Positions 48,830-61,200 of a DNA stretch of 64,000 nt are shown piece after piece; the first letter of the stretch is position 1; every line of letters starts with the position of its first letter. The translations under genes were made by a program, and so were the position numbers. Source of the stretch: Paramecium pentaurelia (lineage: Eukaryota; Ciliophora; Oligohymenophorea; Peniculida; Parameciidae); NCBI GenBank assembly GCA_905183005.1, contig CAJJDO010000023.1, forward strand, positions 606,080-670,079, read 5' to 3'. Below the pieces are notes generated by a model. That model did not search any database. It saw nothing but the letters and a program-made list of their open reading frames with translations, and was not told where the DNA came from.

Positions 48830-49859
48830 TCATATTTTAAAAAAATTATGTCTCAGTAATTCCTTAGCAGAAGGTCTTTCTTTTGGATCAGTTTTCAACA
48901 TCCATCTTAATAATTCAATGAATGAAGAGTGAATATTAATATCTGAAAGATGAGAAAAAGAAATTCCTTGTCTCAATAGTTAATCTGAGATTACTCTTCC
49001 TTTAGAAAAGAATTTCGAATCTTAGATCATCCATTATGGGAATGGACCATTTAAATACTCAATCATCAATAGATGCTTTTGGTTATTATTTTTTAATTTG
49101 CCAAACAGCTCTTTTTGGAAAAACATTTCATGCATCAAACATCCAAGACACCAAATATCTTGCTTAGAGTTCCATTCAAGTCCTAATATTACTTCAGGTG
49201 CTCTATATTCTTCTGTATTGACTAGTCCTCTATAGAACTATCTGCCAAAGACAACATTTCCAAAGTCAATTATTTTAACATTAACTTCATCGAATTAGGA
49301 TTTGAAAAGAATATTTTCTAATTTAATATCAGTGTGAAGATATTATAGCTCATGCATATAGTCAATTGCATTTAACAATTACTAAATGATAGATTTGATT
49401 TATTATTATGTAAATCTTTTTTTTACTAAGGACTCATATAGAGAGGGACCTAGAGCCTCCATGAGAATGCATTGACATTATTTGTGATAAAAAAAATCAT
49501 ACACTTTTACTATATGATGTCTACCAGGATGGTCAATTAATTTAGGGAATAAATTTAAAAATTATACTGCTTAGTATTCCTTTTCGTAATTATGAAATGA
49601 GTTTTTTATGATCTATTTAGAAAATCATGTTTACTTTCAAAGCCCGCTAGCTATTTGATTAAACGTCTCTTACTTTAATTACTCTTCCAAAGGTTCCTTC
49701 ATTAATTCTCTCCAAATATTTATACTTTCCCCCTATTATATCACCTTTTTCTAAAGAATAACAGGATTCTTCTAAATCTATTACTTAAATTTGTTTGACA
49801 TGTTTTTCTTTAGAACGAGATCTTTCACGATCATCAATAACAATATAATTTTTTCTCAT
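48830..49859 (-). CDS. CLK/LAMMER-family dual-specificity kinase
   Basis: 335 residues, one 22-nt intron at 49613-49634. Glycine loop INEGTFGRV, Lys in RALKII after the splice, catalytic loop HTDIKLENIL (the Thr after His is the CLK hallmark, HTDLKPEN), DFGNVVFG, EYRAPEVILG, WSLGC-type WCLGCLMHEMF, and KHLLMIEYLNGPFP, the counterpart of the EHLAMMERILGP LAMMER motif. CLK kinases phosphorylate SR splicing factors in the nucleus, which fits a genome with very many introns. The basic N-terminus (RERSRSKEKH) resembles the RS-rich leader of the family. All catalytic residues are present. Confidence 0.9.
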
Positions 49860-49949
49860 TAAAAAATATGTATTCTAAAATTAATTAATCACTAATCATT
49901 AATTTATATTGCATAAATAAAATTAAAATTTAAATTATTTATTTCGGGT

Positions 49950-50341
49950 ATGAATTAATTGAACGAGCAAAATCCCAATCCAATTTTCTCTATATTAGGC
50001 AGTGCCGTCTCTTGTATATTTTTGTATCTATTATAGAATGTCCCAACTATGATTCAAAGTTGAATTATCTTTTAGAATCAAGAAAAATATTTTTATTTAA
50101 TTAAGTCTTACAATAACAAATTCAGTTTATAAAAGATAAAAATAGTTTATTGAATTAATAATTAATTCAACCTTAAAAGAAATAGAGAAGAAAAGCAAAT
50201 GAAATTTCTAAAATATATAAATGTACTTAGTGTGAAAAATCATATGGATCAGAGGCATCCTTAAATCTCCACAGTAAATTAAAACATCCAATGATTGAAT
50301 CGGAATCAAAAACATAGATTGAACACAGTTTTTAAATTTGA
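49950..50341 (+). CDS. Single C2H2 zinc-finger protein
   Basis: 122 residues, one 23-nt intron at 50014-50036. One C2H2 finger near residues 84-106: CTQC, 12 residues, H, four residues, H, followed by P. A basic stretch (PQKKQRRK) just before it could be a nuclear localisation signal. The rest is Gln/Asn-rich. Possibly a DNA- or RNA-binding protein. Starts 90 nt from the divergent CLK kinase gene, so the two share a promoter region. Confidence 0.7.
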
Positions 50342-50491
50342 TTCATTTTTAGTTTTAATTAAGTCTTTTGTTTTTAACAATATAAATTTTTATTTTTAAA
50401 GATAATTTTAGTTTACTATTTTTTTAGCCAAAGGGTTTCTTCTAGGTAATTTATTCAAATCACACTATTGTTATTTGAATTTTATATTCAA

Positions 50492-50749
50492 ATGTTAGTT
50501 ATGATCAAAAGAAAGGTTTTCAAAAATAAAATTGTAATTGTAAAGAAAGATTACAAATTCCAAGAAGGCTTCACAAGAAGTATTATTATATAAATAGCAA
50601 ATCATATTGAAGAAAATATTAGTAGTAATTTGAAATAAATTTTATCACAATATTTATAGTTTCGATCCTTTTATTTTAATTAGCTTAGATATCAAATGGC
50701 TTAAAAAGAATGGATTTTAAATAGAACAATCCAAAAAAAAATGAATTGA
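50492..50749 (+). CDS. Possible small basic protein
   Basis: 85 codons, no intron, from ATG (MLVMIKRKVFKNK) to TGA. Basic and helical, with no recognised motif. The frame stays open upstream without an ATG. Frames of this length occur by chance when TGA is the only stop, so this is weakly supported. Confidence 0.28.
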
Positions 50750-50898
50750 GTAAAAAGTATTTTAATAAATTATTGTATTATTAACTTTTATATGAAAAAC
50801 TATAATAAAAATTAATTGCTTGTAGCCTTTTAAGTTGAAATTTTATTTATTAAAAATAATTATTTCAGCAAAATTTTTCTTTAATTTTATTGAAATAA

Positions 50899-51351
50899 AT
50901 GGAGTTCGTAAAAGAACTTATATATTTATTATAGCAAAATAATTTCTAAGTTAAATCCAAGATTTACATCTTTAAATTATAATATGTTATTAAATTCTAT
51001 AAGAATATTGAATGGCAAGTATTGTTGTTTCTTAAAGAATAAGATTAATTCAATCATCCTCATTAATAGCATATGCACATTTTGAATAATGAAATAATTG
51101 ATTAAGTCAAACATGATACAGAAAAAATTCATTTTAGTTCTTATAAATAAGCAAAATATTCTATTTATATTATTTTTATTAAAAAAAATATCATTTAATA
51201 GCATAAATTAAGACTTTATAGATTTATATTACTATTTTAATTTTCAAAACTATACTAGAATATCAAGGATTGGAGAGAAATCATCAACTATTGGTTTATA
51301 TAAGTAATTTAATAAAGCATATCTATAATTATTGTGATCCTTGATTGTTGA
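50899..51351 (+). CDS. Possible ORF overlapping an antisense gene
   Basis: 150 codons from ATG (MEFVKELIYLLQQNN) to TGA without introns. The first 115 codons look plausible (helical, Lys/Gln-rich), but the last third lies antisense to the better-supported minus-strand gene ending at 51244. Either the true gene ends earlier, or the frame is chance. Confidence 0.25.
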
Positions 51352-51834
51352 TCTAATTTTATGATTTTATTTAAGTTGGTTAATTAAAATTTAGCTATTT
51401 AAATTTTTTAATTTACATTCTATCTAAAATGATGCATAACTAACCTGCTTTCGAGCTAGGAAATTTTTAATCTTACAAGATTTTATTCAAATTTTAAAAT
51501 GTTTCTTAAATTTTTTCAATAATTTCAAACTAATTTTTCATTTATGGTTTACATATTCATTGTTATTATTACACAATTATATAAATAACAATTCTTTTTC
51601 TATTGATATTTTTAATTATGCTAAATCATCTATTTCTGCAAAATATAAATTATCGTCATATTTTTACTTTTTTATTGCCCTTCAGTTTATTGTAGATATT
51701 TACATCATTTAATCTTACATATTAATTAAATCTTCAAATATTCCCTTAGCATTCATGTCTAACTTTTCTAACAATTTCCATCTTGTTACTATGGAATTAA
51801 GCAAAGTCTTGATCAAGTTTAATTTACTTTCCAT
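51244..51834 (-). CDS. Small helical protein, unknown
   Basis: 166 residues, four introns (51680-51703, 51530-51552, 51456-51476, 51395-51416). Alpha-helical throughout (MESKLNLIKTLLNSI, FAEIDDLAQLKISIEKELL). The C-terminus is distinctive: IRSTIKDHNNYRYALLNYLY and PIVDDFSPILDILVQF. The last splice is what yields this ending; without it the frame ends in less protein-like sequence. Four introns in 590 bases that all restore frame support a real gene. No family recognised. Confidence 0.62.
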
Positions 51835-52381
51835 TTTTAATATTAAATATTTATAAATTGCAATTAAAACTAAATTCTAAATAAGAAGAATTAATCTAGA
51901 AGTCTTTAACATACAACATTCATTTAATTCTATTTTAATACTATGAATAGCTTATTCATACAGATAATGAATATTAAATATAATTTGAAGAGAATAAACA
52001 AAAATTTTACTTTTTAAAAATATTAAAGAAGATAAACCTCATTATAATTGATAAAGATCTTCAATTATCATGATTATTAAATAATCTAATAGCCAGAAAT
52101 TATATAAATGAGGTTTATAATGATGTTTTGATAATACTTCAAATTTATTTTCGTAAAATACAATATTAAAATGAGATCGATGGTCTAAAAATAGAGAAAT
52201 AAAAATTATAAATAGCTATTAATACTACTATAAGGTTCAATAAGAATAAAGAAAGCTTCAAAATAATAACAACTATAATTTAATAATTGTTATTTAAGAT
52301 TAATAATTATTGCTAACTAATCTTATTAACAGATAAATGCAGATAAACAGATGGATTTAGTTATTAAACCAATTAAATTCA
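51835..52381. other. Intergenic with imperfect inverted repeat
   Basis: 547 bases between the start of the small helical gene and the 3' end of eL32, both minus strand. Contains an imperfect inverted repeat, roughly 52033-52046 and 52103-52117 (TAAACCTCAT / ATGAGGTTTA core). Otherwise plain AT-rich sequence. Confidence 0.5.
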
Positions 52382-52817
52382 TCATTCTTTCTTTTCTTCT
52401 GCTCTTATTTTACCTTTTCCATTTGTTAATCTAACATTAAGTTCGGCTGCTCTTCTTACAAGGGTTGCCCTTTTTCTGGCAGAAAGATTGTGAGCTAATT
52501 CACCTGCAAATGTTCTATTATTTGTTAGTAATAATTCAAGATCTTTTTCATTAGTGATTAGCAATTTTCTAAAACCAGTTTAATCCAAATATCTAAGATA
52601 AAAATAGTTTGTAATACCTTGTCTTCTTATCACCTCTATAACCAGCTTTAGGCATAGGTCTATTTCCTCTAAATCTTCTTCTGACTCTATTATCAATACC
52701 TCTTGGTCTTCTCCAACTTGGTCTTAATTTATGAGGGTAGTCCTCTGATTCAAATCTAACAAATCTTTTTGTTCTCTTGTGAACAATTCTCTTATGAGCA
52801 AGTGATTTGACAACCAT
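52382..52817 (-). CDS. RPL32: 60S ribosomal protein eL32
   Basis: 136 residues (animal L32 has about 135), one 25-nt intron at 52593-52617. Typical eL32 segments: HKRTKRFVRF, SWRRPRGIDNRVRRRF, PKAGYRGDKKTRY, GFRKLL after the splice, ELAHNLSARKRATLV, LNVRLTNGKGKIR. Highly basic, with higher GC and C-ending codons than its neighbours, as expected for a highly expressed gene. Structural component of the large ribosomal subunit. A splice within the Arg codon of TRY joins the exons exactly as in the family. Confidence 0.97.
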
Positions 52818-53283
52818 TTGTTTTTAATTAAATAAAAGATTTTAATTCAAATATTCATCAGCATTTGAGACATATATTTTTAATATTTTTAGGAATAATT
52901 GTATTTATATATCATTAGGAATGATTTTCTTTTGTTATGATAATTTTACTTGTCCCTATTTATGACTATCAAACAGCAAGAAGCCATAAAATAGTTAGAA
53001 TAGTAATTTTTTTGAATATGTTTTTTTCTTTATTGACAAATAAGACTATATTTATACCAAATTAAAAAAATTAGATTACTAGCATAAATAAATTTTAGAT
53101 TGAAAAGTTAAGAAAGAGTTTAAATGAATGATTATCTATATGTTGATTATAATCATAAATTATTATTGAAATCACGTTTTCACTGCAAAATATCTGAAGT
53201 GTTTTATTATTTTGCACTTCTGAATTTTCTTTTGAAAATCTTTCTCCTTCGTATTTTTGGAGTTTCAATGTTTTCAGTTTATG
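52818..53283. other. Intergenic
   Basis: 466 bases upstream of eL32 and downstream of the broken cyclin gene. Should hold the eL32 promoter. AT-rich with T runs; no gene or motif recognised. Confidence 0.45.
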
Positions 53284-53943
53284 TCAAATGGTTTATTTTC
53301 TGATTTATTTTATAGATGATCTACTTTTTTTTTGAATTGTTACATTTTTAACTTTTATTGGTAAGTTTTATGTATCTTAAGAATAATAGTTTGTTATAGC
53401 TTCAAACAATTCGTACTTTTGATAGTAAAGGAAGTCTGAATCAAGAGTGACAAACAAAATAAGATCAGAATCTACAGCTAATCCATTGTAATAGTCAGTT
53501 ATTGTGGTAATATTTACATCATATTCCACAAGTGATAAAATGCTCATTTCCATTTCTAATATTAACTTAGAACTAAACTCAAAGTTAGATTATGATACAA
53601 CATTGTCTATATTCATATTTATTTAGGTTTGGCATTCATTAAACTTATTTTTGATATTAAAACTAGTTTACTTTAATTGCAATCATTAATGAAGCTAGTC
53701 CCACCAATTATAAATTATCTGGTTGTATTTAATTTTTGGAAACATAAATCTTTATAAGTATTACAGCCAATTCTATTGTTTTAGTGTTAAGGTTGTTTTT
53801 CTCAGAAATCTAAAATGCTACTAATAACAAACCATAAAGATCCAATATATCAGAATCTCAAGCTGCCCTATCTTCTGATGAGAAATCGGTTCCTGTAATT
53901 GAATATCTCTCACCCTTAGATAGTCATTGGTGTCGAAATCCAT
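53284..53943 (-). pseudogene. Broken cyclin gene
   Basis: From ATG 53943 (MDFDTNDYL) the frame must slip by one base in the CCCTT run near 53913-53918 to reach GERYSITGTDFSSED. That frame then meets a TGA at 53858-53860 but continues as a clear cyclin box: LYGLLLVAFQISEKN, KTIELAVILIKIYVSKN, LQLVGLASLMIAIK. After a 28-nt intron (53644-53671) come FNECQ and SKLILEMEMSILSL, the second half of the cyclin fold. About 210 codons in all, with a short basic tail. One shift and one stop in an otherwise well-kept gene suggest a young pseudogene or sequence errors. Which cyclin class it belonged to cannot be told. Confidence 0.65.
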
Positions 53944-54122
53944 AACTATTTATAAAATATTATAATTTGAAAATATTCACATCTAAAGAAGTGGAGTTTT
54001 AATGTAAAAGTTTATGAGAATTATAATTGTATTACGAAATAATCAAATTGGAAATGAAGATTACTTTCAATTTTTGATCTTAAAATGACTATTGCTTTAT
54101 TATATTATTTATTTATTTATTA

Positions 54123-55257
54123 ATGGACAATCTAGATAACTAAATTGTGAATATCTTCAAAAATGAAATCTAAATAAAAAGAATTCGGAAGGGTATTACA
54201 TAATTATATGTCTAGAATTAAAATAATTAGAGATTCTAGATATAAATGAATTCACAATTACTCTGAAACAATTATCTAATAATTTACAAATAATTGTACT
54301 CATTAATTAACAATTTAGGTTGAAATGCGACCAGTTGTATAATTAAATTAAGGCAAACCTATTAAATTTTGCTTATATCTTGATAATAAATTCCCTTTTG
54401 TATTTCCAAAAGTTCATATACTTAGTCATGTACAAATTAAAATATCTAAATTAGTTAACTAAACCAACTTTAGCTGATGGAAGAGATTATATTGAAGATG
54501 TAATACACCAATAATGGAGCCCATCTATTTTATTAAATGAAATTATTCAAAAGTTTCCTAAATTTCTCGTAAATATATAAATCTTCTATAATTAGGATTA
54601 AGTTAGACTTTAGAAAGATAATAGAGACTATTTATTATCTTTAGGCAAATATAATCAAGATTAGGAATACGAAGGATAATTAGGTTTGGAGGATGTTGAA
54701 TTCTTTTAATGCAAAGAAATAATTAATGGAAGATCTTATTAAAAAATAATATAATTAAGCAATAGTCATATTTTGATGTTGGAATCTAAAAATAAAATGT
54801 TATTTCTATAAAGCTATTAACCTACAAAAGATTTAGTTAAAGTTGATAAAGTAGACAATAGTGCCTAATTAACATGGAAATCAGATGACAATTTTAGACC
54901 ATAAACATTAATCCTTTCAAATATAGATCAATTTATGGATTCTATTCTTCTCTATAAAACAGGTTCATCGGGAAAAAAAATTTTAGAAGAAGAGGTAACA
55001 TTATAAAAATTTGAAAATTTTGAAATTTAAAAACTTCTTGATAAAGTCATTAATTATGAGAAATAGCTTGAATAAGAATTAACCACATAGAATTTGAACT
55101 CTCTTATGAACTCTTATTAATAAGTAATCATTATTTAAATTAGGCTATTGAATATTTTTCTGCTGTTTCTGATGAAGATTTTAAGGAATATGTTATGCGT
55201 CTCTAAAATTTAATAGGAAGAGAAGATGTCTAAAAATTACTTTCCAATAAATTGTGA
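54123..55257 (+). CDS. Unknown cytosolic protein
   Basis: 363 residues, introns 54193-54215 (23 nt) and 55124-55143 (20 nt). Helical N-terminal 100 residues (KELKQLEILDINEF), then GRDYIEDVIHQQWSPS and an alternating strand-like region (SHILMLESKNKMLFLQSYQ, SDDNFRPQTLILSNI) that resembles a PH-type barrel only in pattern. A C-terminal helix follows (SAVSDEDFKEYVMRLQNLIGRED). No signal peptide or membrane span. Both introns are forced by frame. Family not recognised. Confidence 0.65.
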
Positions 55258-56155
55258 TCATGCAATATTTGTATATGATTTATTGTTGAATCCAGTCAAA
55301 ATTTATTAATTCATTTATAATAATTTATTTTTTAAACTTAATTTGAATATTTACTATTAAATTATAAAAAATTCTTATTAATATCCATTTATATGGTAAA
55401 ATATACTATTGATAATTTAAATATAGTAGATTCTTAATTATCTTAATTTATTATTACTTATCATTAAACAAATCAAACTAAGTTAAATCAAGTTAATCAA
55501 ATGCATAAAATTAATTCTACTTATATATTGATTGATATACATTTAATCCTTCTTTCTGCTCTCTCAAGGCTAGCATGATATTTTTAGCCAAGATTATTAA
55601 TAATAATTAGACTACTACTTGATTATTAGTAAGTTCTTATTATTATGAATAAACTATGAATTCATCCAATTTTTATTAAAGATTCTTATTTTTTTGATCA
55701 TTAAGGATTATTGTTTAATAATTAATAAATAATCTTATTCTGCAATTTCCATTAACCTTTATTTATTTATTGTTTAATTTATTTTTGATCTATTTAAATT
55801 TAATAAGAAAATCAAGTAATTTCATAAATATTGTTATAACTATTCTCATTCATCCATGATTATAAATAAATATATTATAATTGAATTTACAAAATATAAT
55901 ATTCAATTCATTGTTGTTTTTCATAATTTTTGAAAGTTAAAAATGCAGACAAACTAAATAATAATTCAAAGAAAATAAATATTAATGCAATTACATTTAT
56001 TATTATCTCCAAGATAACAACATAAGTTTATAAGACAATAAAAAATATGTAGAAGAAAATGCATGGAAAAATGAGCAATACAAACCTAAATATTGAATTA
56101 AAATACCATAAAATTTAAGATGGAGATTCAGTTTTATTTCCTATTGATCCTAATA
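55258..56155. other. Intergenic between convergent genes
   Basis: 898 bases between convergent 3' ends. Very AT-rich, with TAAT and CATTAA-like words. Short frames exist (for example an ATG near 55943 with about 40 codons) but none is convincing. Confidence 0.45.
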
Positions 56156-58182
56156 TCAATCTTGGAAATTAACAAAATGCTAACAAAAATTACAGAAATA
56201 TTTCTATTCCTATTTTATTAGGTGGATAAAATAATCCATATCCCTTATATATAACACTATTATTTCAATTATGAAATAGATATACTATATATAGTAATGA
56301 GTAGCATACTGTGAAAATATAATCAAAATATAAAAATGTTTGAAGAGGTATTGAAGCTAAGGGTCTTTTTTCATCATTAATAGTTGCAGCCTCCTTCATT
56401 TGAGAATTTGAAATTAAATAATTATTGTATAAAATAAATAATCAAGACGAAAATCTTTGTTAAATCACAAAACTTATGACAGTAAATAAACCTACAACAA
56501 AGTTTTAAAGAATCTCAAAACTAATTTTTATCCCGTATAATTTTAATGGATAGTTTCTACAATCATATTCTATATGTTTCTAAGCATTTTCTAAAGATTC
56601 TATTAAACAATCTATCCTCTAATAAATAACTAAAGTATCTTTTCCATGTTACTGTTTTAAATGATTAACAAATGATTTATGAATAAAGTTTTATGGTTCT
56701 GAAAGACAATCTTCAAAATAATACTTTTTCATTCTTTTTACATCCTAGCAAATAAATTTTAAATTTTCAATTTATGTCTTAAAATCTTCAAAATATTCAT
56801 TTATTTTTGCTGCACTCATTAAATAACAAGAAACAAATATTAAGTAAACGAAGAAAATAATACCTAATGTAATCAAATAGTAATAATCAATTATAAAATA
56901 ATCTAAAATTATTTGAAGTACAAAAATTATGCTAACTATGCAAAATAATATTAAAACAGTAAAATAAACTTAATTTCTTATGTGATAAGATGCACCATAA
57001 TCAAAAGTAATTGATCTTAACATACTCCAAGCTTCAATAGTTCTGGGACAATTAATATCAATAGTTGGAGTTAATTTGAATTCACAACATTTTACTCTTT
57101 TTGTACTTATTAAATAAAAGACTTGATCTAATAGAAATATTTTTCTTTTCATATCATCAAGTGCAATTGATAAATAAATGAAAATGCAATTAAATTAGAT
57201 AGTTTAAAATATACCACAAATAACATTTAAAAATACTTCAACTGGTGAATAAAAGTAGTTATAACAATAAATAGCTTTAGGGGTAGCTACTATAATTAAA
57301 CTAATGATTAGTGATGTTAAAACAATATATTTTCTGGTGTTCAATTATTAAAATGATTCTATGAAATAAGAAATTAAATTGATTCCACTATATTTTCCAT
57401 TTTTCACCTCATCAATTTCAATATTCTGTTCTTGAGCAAGTGCTTTTTAAGTTTCTTACATTGGTTCAACTATAAAGTCGAAGTAGAAAAATTGTGTATC
57501 AAAATCATGTCGTTTAGCTGATCTTGCAATTTCTAAATATTTTAGTTTTTTTGATTGAGCTGCCCAATCAAATAATACTGTATCAAATTTTATAGTTTTT
57601 TCTGATAAACGAGATTATTCATATAGTTCTACTCTATCTTCATTAAATGTAGAGAATTTTGCTGCTATGATAATAGATCGAGTTAGCAATGAAAACCAAA
57701 GTAGTCCCATTTCTAAAGATGATATTAGTCCAAAATAAAAATACATAATAAGTGAAAAAATATGTCCTCCCCATTAAAAGTAATGAAATATAACATCTTA
57801 TCTGCAAGACCAAAAACCTAAATTATACATTAACATAGGTTTATTAAAAAAAAATATACATGTAAAGGGACCAAAGATATAAAATAACTAATTAGCAAAT
57901 TTAAAATACCAACTGATACAAATAATATTATGCAAAGTGTTTCATATTGAATTCTGCTTTGTAAGATAAGTCTTATTTTTATTTTTAACATTTAGTTTCG
58001 TGAAATGGAGTTTCATCTATTGTTAAATTCATTTTAGCAAAGATGATTTACAATTCAAAATCTTCCTCTGGTTATCTTTAATTATCAAGAGGAACTCCTA
58101 TTGTGCACTTATCATAATTCCAAAGATAACATCTAGAGGGAGCTGGAGAATCTTCTATTTTCTGAGTATTAATTTCTTCCAT
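56156..58182 (-). pseudogene. Broken multi-span membrane protein gene
   Basis: Starts at ATG 58182 (MEEINTQKIEDSP) and encodes a protein with about six to eight spans (CIILFVSVGILNLLISYFI, IFSLIMYFYFGLISSL, VLTSLIISLIIVA, LITLGIIFFVYLIF-like), soluble blocks between (LYEQSRLSEKTIKFDTVLF, TPTIDINCPRTIEAWSML) and a C-terminal EAATINDEKRPLASIP. Three faults interrupt it: a one-base loss near 57975-57987, another in the nine-A run 57846-57854 (plus strand), and an in-frame TGA at 56442-56444. A 25-nt intron near the end fits the tail. All blocks remain well conserved in composition. Young pseudogene or sequence error; family unknown. Confidence 0.55.
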
Positions 58183-58222
58183 AATTTTATAATTAAAAAG
58201 TAAATTAGAAACATATATATAA

Positions 58223-61200
58223 TCATGATAAAAATAATTTTGCTTAATTCTTATAAAGCTGCAATTTTAGTATCTTTTCTGGATCATCTTCTTAAAAGTA
58301 AACTATTGCCTTTTCAACCCAGAAATCCTTTTTTTTCTTTGATGGTTATAAATTCATCATAAAATGAAGCTTAAAATAAATGGAATATTACTTTTTTAGC
58401 ATTTTTAACTAAAGCTTTAATTACTGGCATTTCTGTCAGATCCTAAGCAGTTTTTCCTGCAACCGTTTTAATTGATGGATTTGCTTAATAAACTAGTAAT
58501 ACTCTAACAGTATCACAATTATTATTTTTGGCAGCTATATGTAAAGGAGTTCTACCCACTAATAATAAGATTATTATGATTTATACTCATATCTCTAGCA
58601 TCTAAATCAGCACCATTTTCAACTAACAATTTAATAGCTTCTATTGAATGATTACTAACAGCATGATGTAGAGGTGTTTTTTACTAGTTATCACGATCAT
58701 AAACATGATAACGGCAATCTCTTAACATACTTTCAATTTCTCTTAAGTTGTCTGCTTTTACTTACCTAAAAAATTCAACACTGTTTGGTCTTTCATATGC
58801 TTAAGATGGGAATACTTAATTATTAACAACATCATTTAGAGTTATATTAAATCTCTTTAATTTATCCATAAAATTTCTAAGTGCTTTCATTACTCTTAAT
58901 CTTAGATCTGCCTTTGCTTCTTCATCTAATCTTTAAGTTTTTGGACTCTATATCCTTGCTGATGATTAAGATTTTAGTGTTCTTAAAGTCTTTAGTGTTC
59001 GATATGCAGATACTTATTATTATGATGGTTACAAAGCTTTTTTATTTTTTCTAACGTGATTCATTGTATATTTAACTTCTCTGATGTCTTCTCTAAACTT
59101 TTTAACATTTGCAATCATTCCATTTATTAATTTTTATTCATCTTTTATTAATTATTCAGTCTATTCCTTCATTCTTCCATCAATGTTATCCTAAATTATT
59201 CTAAGTTATTTAAGTATTATTACTAGAAGAATTAATCCATTTAAGATTTTGGAATAAAAACATCAAAATCTTGATTTTCATCTGTCTTTTATCTTTAAGA
59301 AGCTACTTAATCTATCATCATCTCATGTTTTTAACCATAATTTCTTTTAAAAACAATATTATTTTCTTAATTTGGTTTCCTATATTTAGAAAACCTAATC
59401 TAATCAATGAACTTATTTTAAAGATTTTCAAATTCCCCTTCATCATCAGAAATAAATAATGCTTTTGACATTTCCTTGGCAGATTATTAAAGTGCTTATG
59501 CAGACTTTTCCATTTATATTATTGATTCATAACTATTTTTTTCTAATTAACCATTTAAAAAGTTAGCTACTATTTTACCAGTGGCACTATGAGATTATTA
59601 CATAATTGCACATAAAAAGTGAGTCTACTATAATAATTTTTCTTTTGATTCATCACCTTTTAGTGGATTTGACTAAGCAATACTATTATTGTTTAAGTTT
59701 CTTAAATTGGTTATTTTATTGCCTCTTCTTAAAGGAGGTTTGTTAGGAGGCAATTAAACAGTTTCAAGTTTATTCCTATATGATGAATGAATATTTTTGT
59801 TAAATGAAGGGTCTGGATCAGAAGGATGAGTAAACATTTTTGGAGAATTAATGGGAGAACAATTCTAACTAATGAAGTCTGTGTTAATAGATGGATTAAC
59901 TTATGACTTGTATAACAAAGTGGACGTTTTGGAAATGTTGGGATAACTTATTGTTAGTGTGCTTATTACAATGTGGATGATGTTGTATTTCTAGTTGTTC
60001 TTTATTTCTAGACAGCTTTAAGTTCTGATTTTAGTTTAGCTTACTCTTATGCAAGCAGGTGTCCCAATTTAATCATTTTTTTATAATTATTTTAAATAAA
60101 AATGAGTTTTAAATTATCATCAATATAATTCATATCTTGAACTTGCACTACCTGGAGTTTACAATCTAATACTAATAAATTAATATACATTGTATGTGGA
60201 TTAACAATCTGTTGATATTTTTAACTTTATACAATAGGCTTATTTGGTAATTTCTTAGCTAATAACTCTAAATCTAAAATGTCTTATTCTAAAATCTCCT
60301 CATCATCAATATAGATTTAAAAGTCTCTCCAAAAAAATGGATTTATTTTCATATCTTTAATTACATCTTCTGCACTTTAAACTAAATCTTAACTTAATCC
60401 CCACAAAGAAATCTTACCCTTTTTACCTCCAACTAACAAATATTATCCATCATTAGAAAAGTCTAATGAAACTATACTAAAAATTCGATTAATTTATTCA
60501 GCCACTTAACCTGTTCCACATTCATATATTCTTATATTAGTTGGCAACATTTTTTTATTTATTTTAGCATTTTTTGTTAAAAATTCAATTGAAGGTATCT
60601 CTATAAATTATTTTTCTGATGTATTAACTAATGGTAAATGAGCAATAGCAAAATATAATCCAGATTTATCAATTTTTAAATGTCTTGAAAAAGGAGGAAC
60701 TGATATTTTAGCTCTCTTCTCTGAACTTTATATTTTATATATATAAACAAATCCATAATTTGATAGAATTAGAATGTAATCTTTTGAAGGATGTAAATCA
60801 AATCCAAATATTGTGCCTTCAATTGTATATATACTTAAAGCTAAAGCTGATAATTAAGAATTAGCTTTATCAATTTGATGTCTCCTTACAGAATTATGAT
60901 TATAAATAGTTAATGAATTAAATGATTTGTCATTTCTTGGAATATAAGATGTTGAATATGCTTGAGTATTAACTTTAACAATATCAAATTCTAATTGAAA
61001 TAATTTGATTCCCACAAATGATATATTTTCAAGTTTATCTTCCAACTTTAATACAGGCTTTAGTTAATTTTCACAATCTAAAATAATTGTAAATCCATTT
61101 TTAAATGCTACTCCCAAATACTGAAAAGCTGGACTAAATTACATTTCCTTTATTCCTAGATTTTGAGTTAAAGCAATTTGTCTTCTAAATTATACATTCA

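Noticed and set aside
58223..60076. Ankyrin protein as its own gene from ATG 60076 with a 20-nt intron
   Set aside because: The WD40 frame upstream is in frame with this ATG and has no TGA; a 23-nt intron gives a better protein join.
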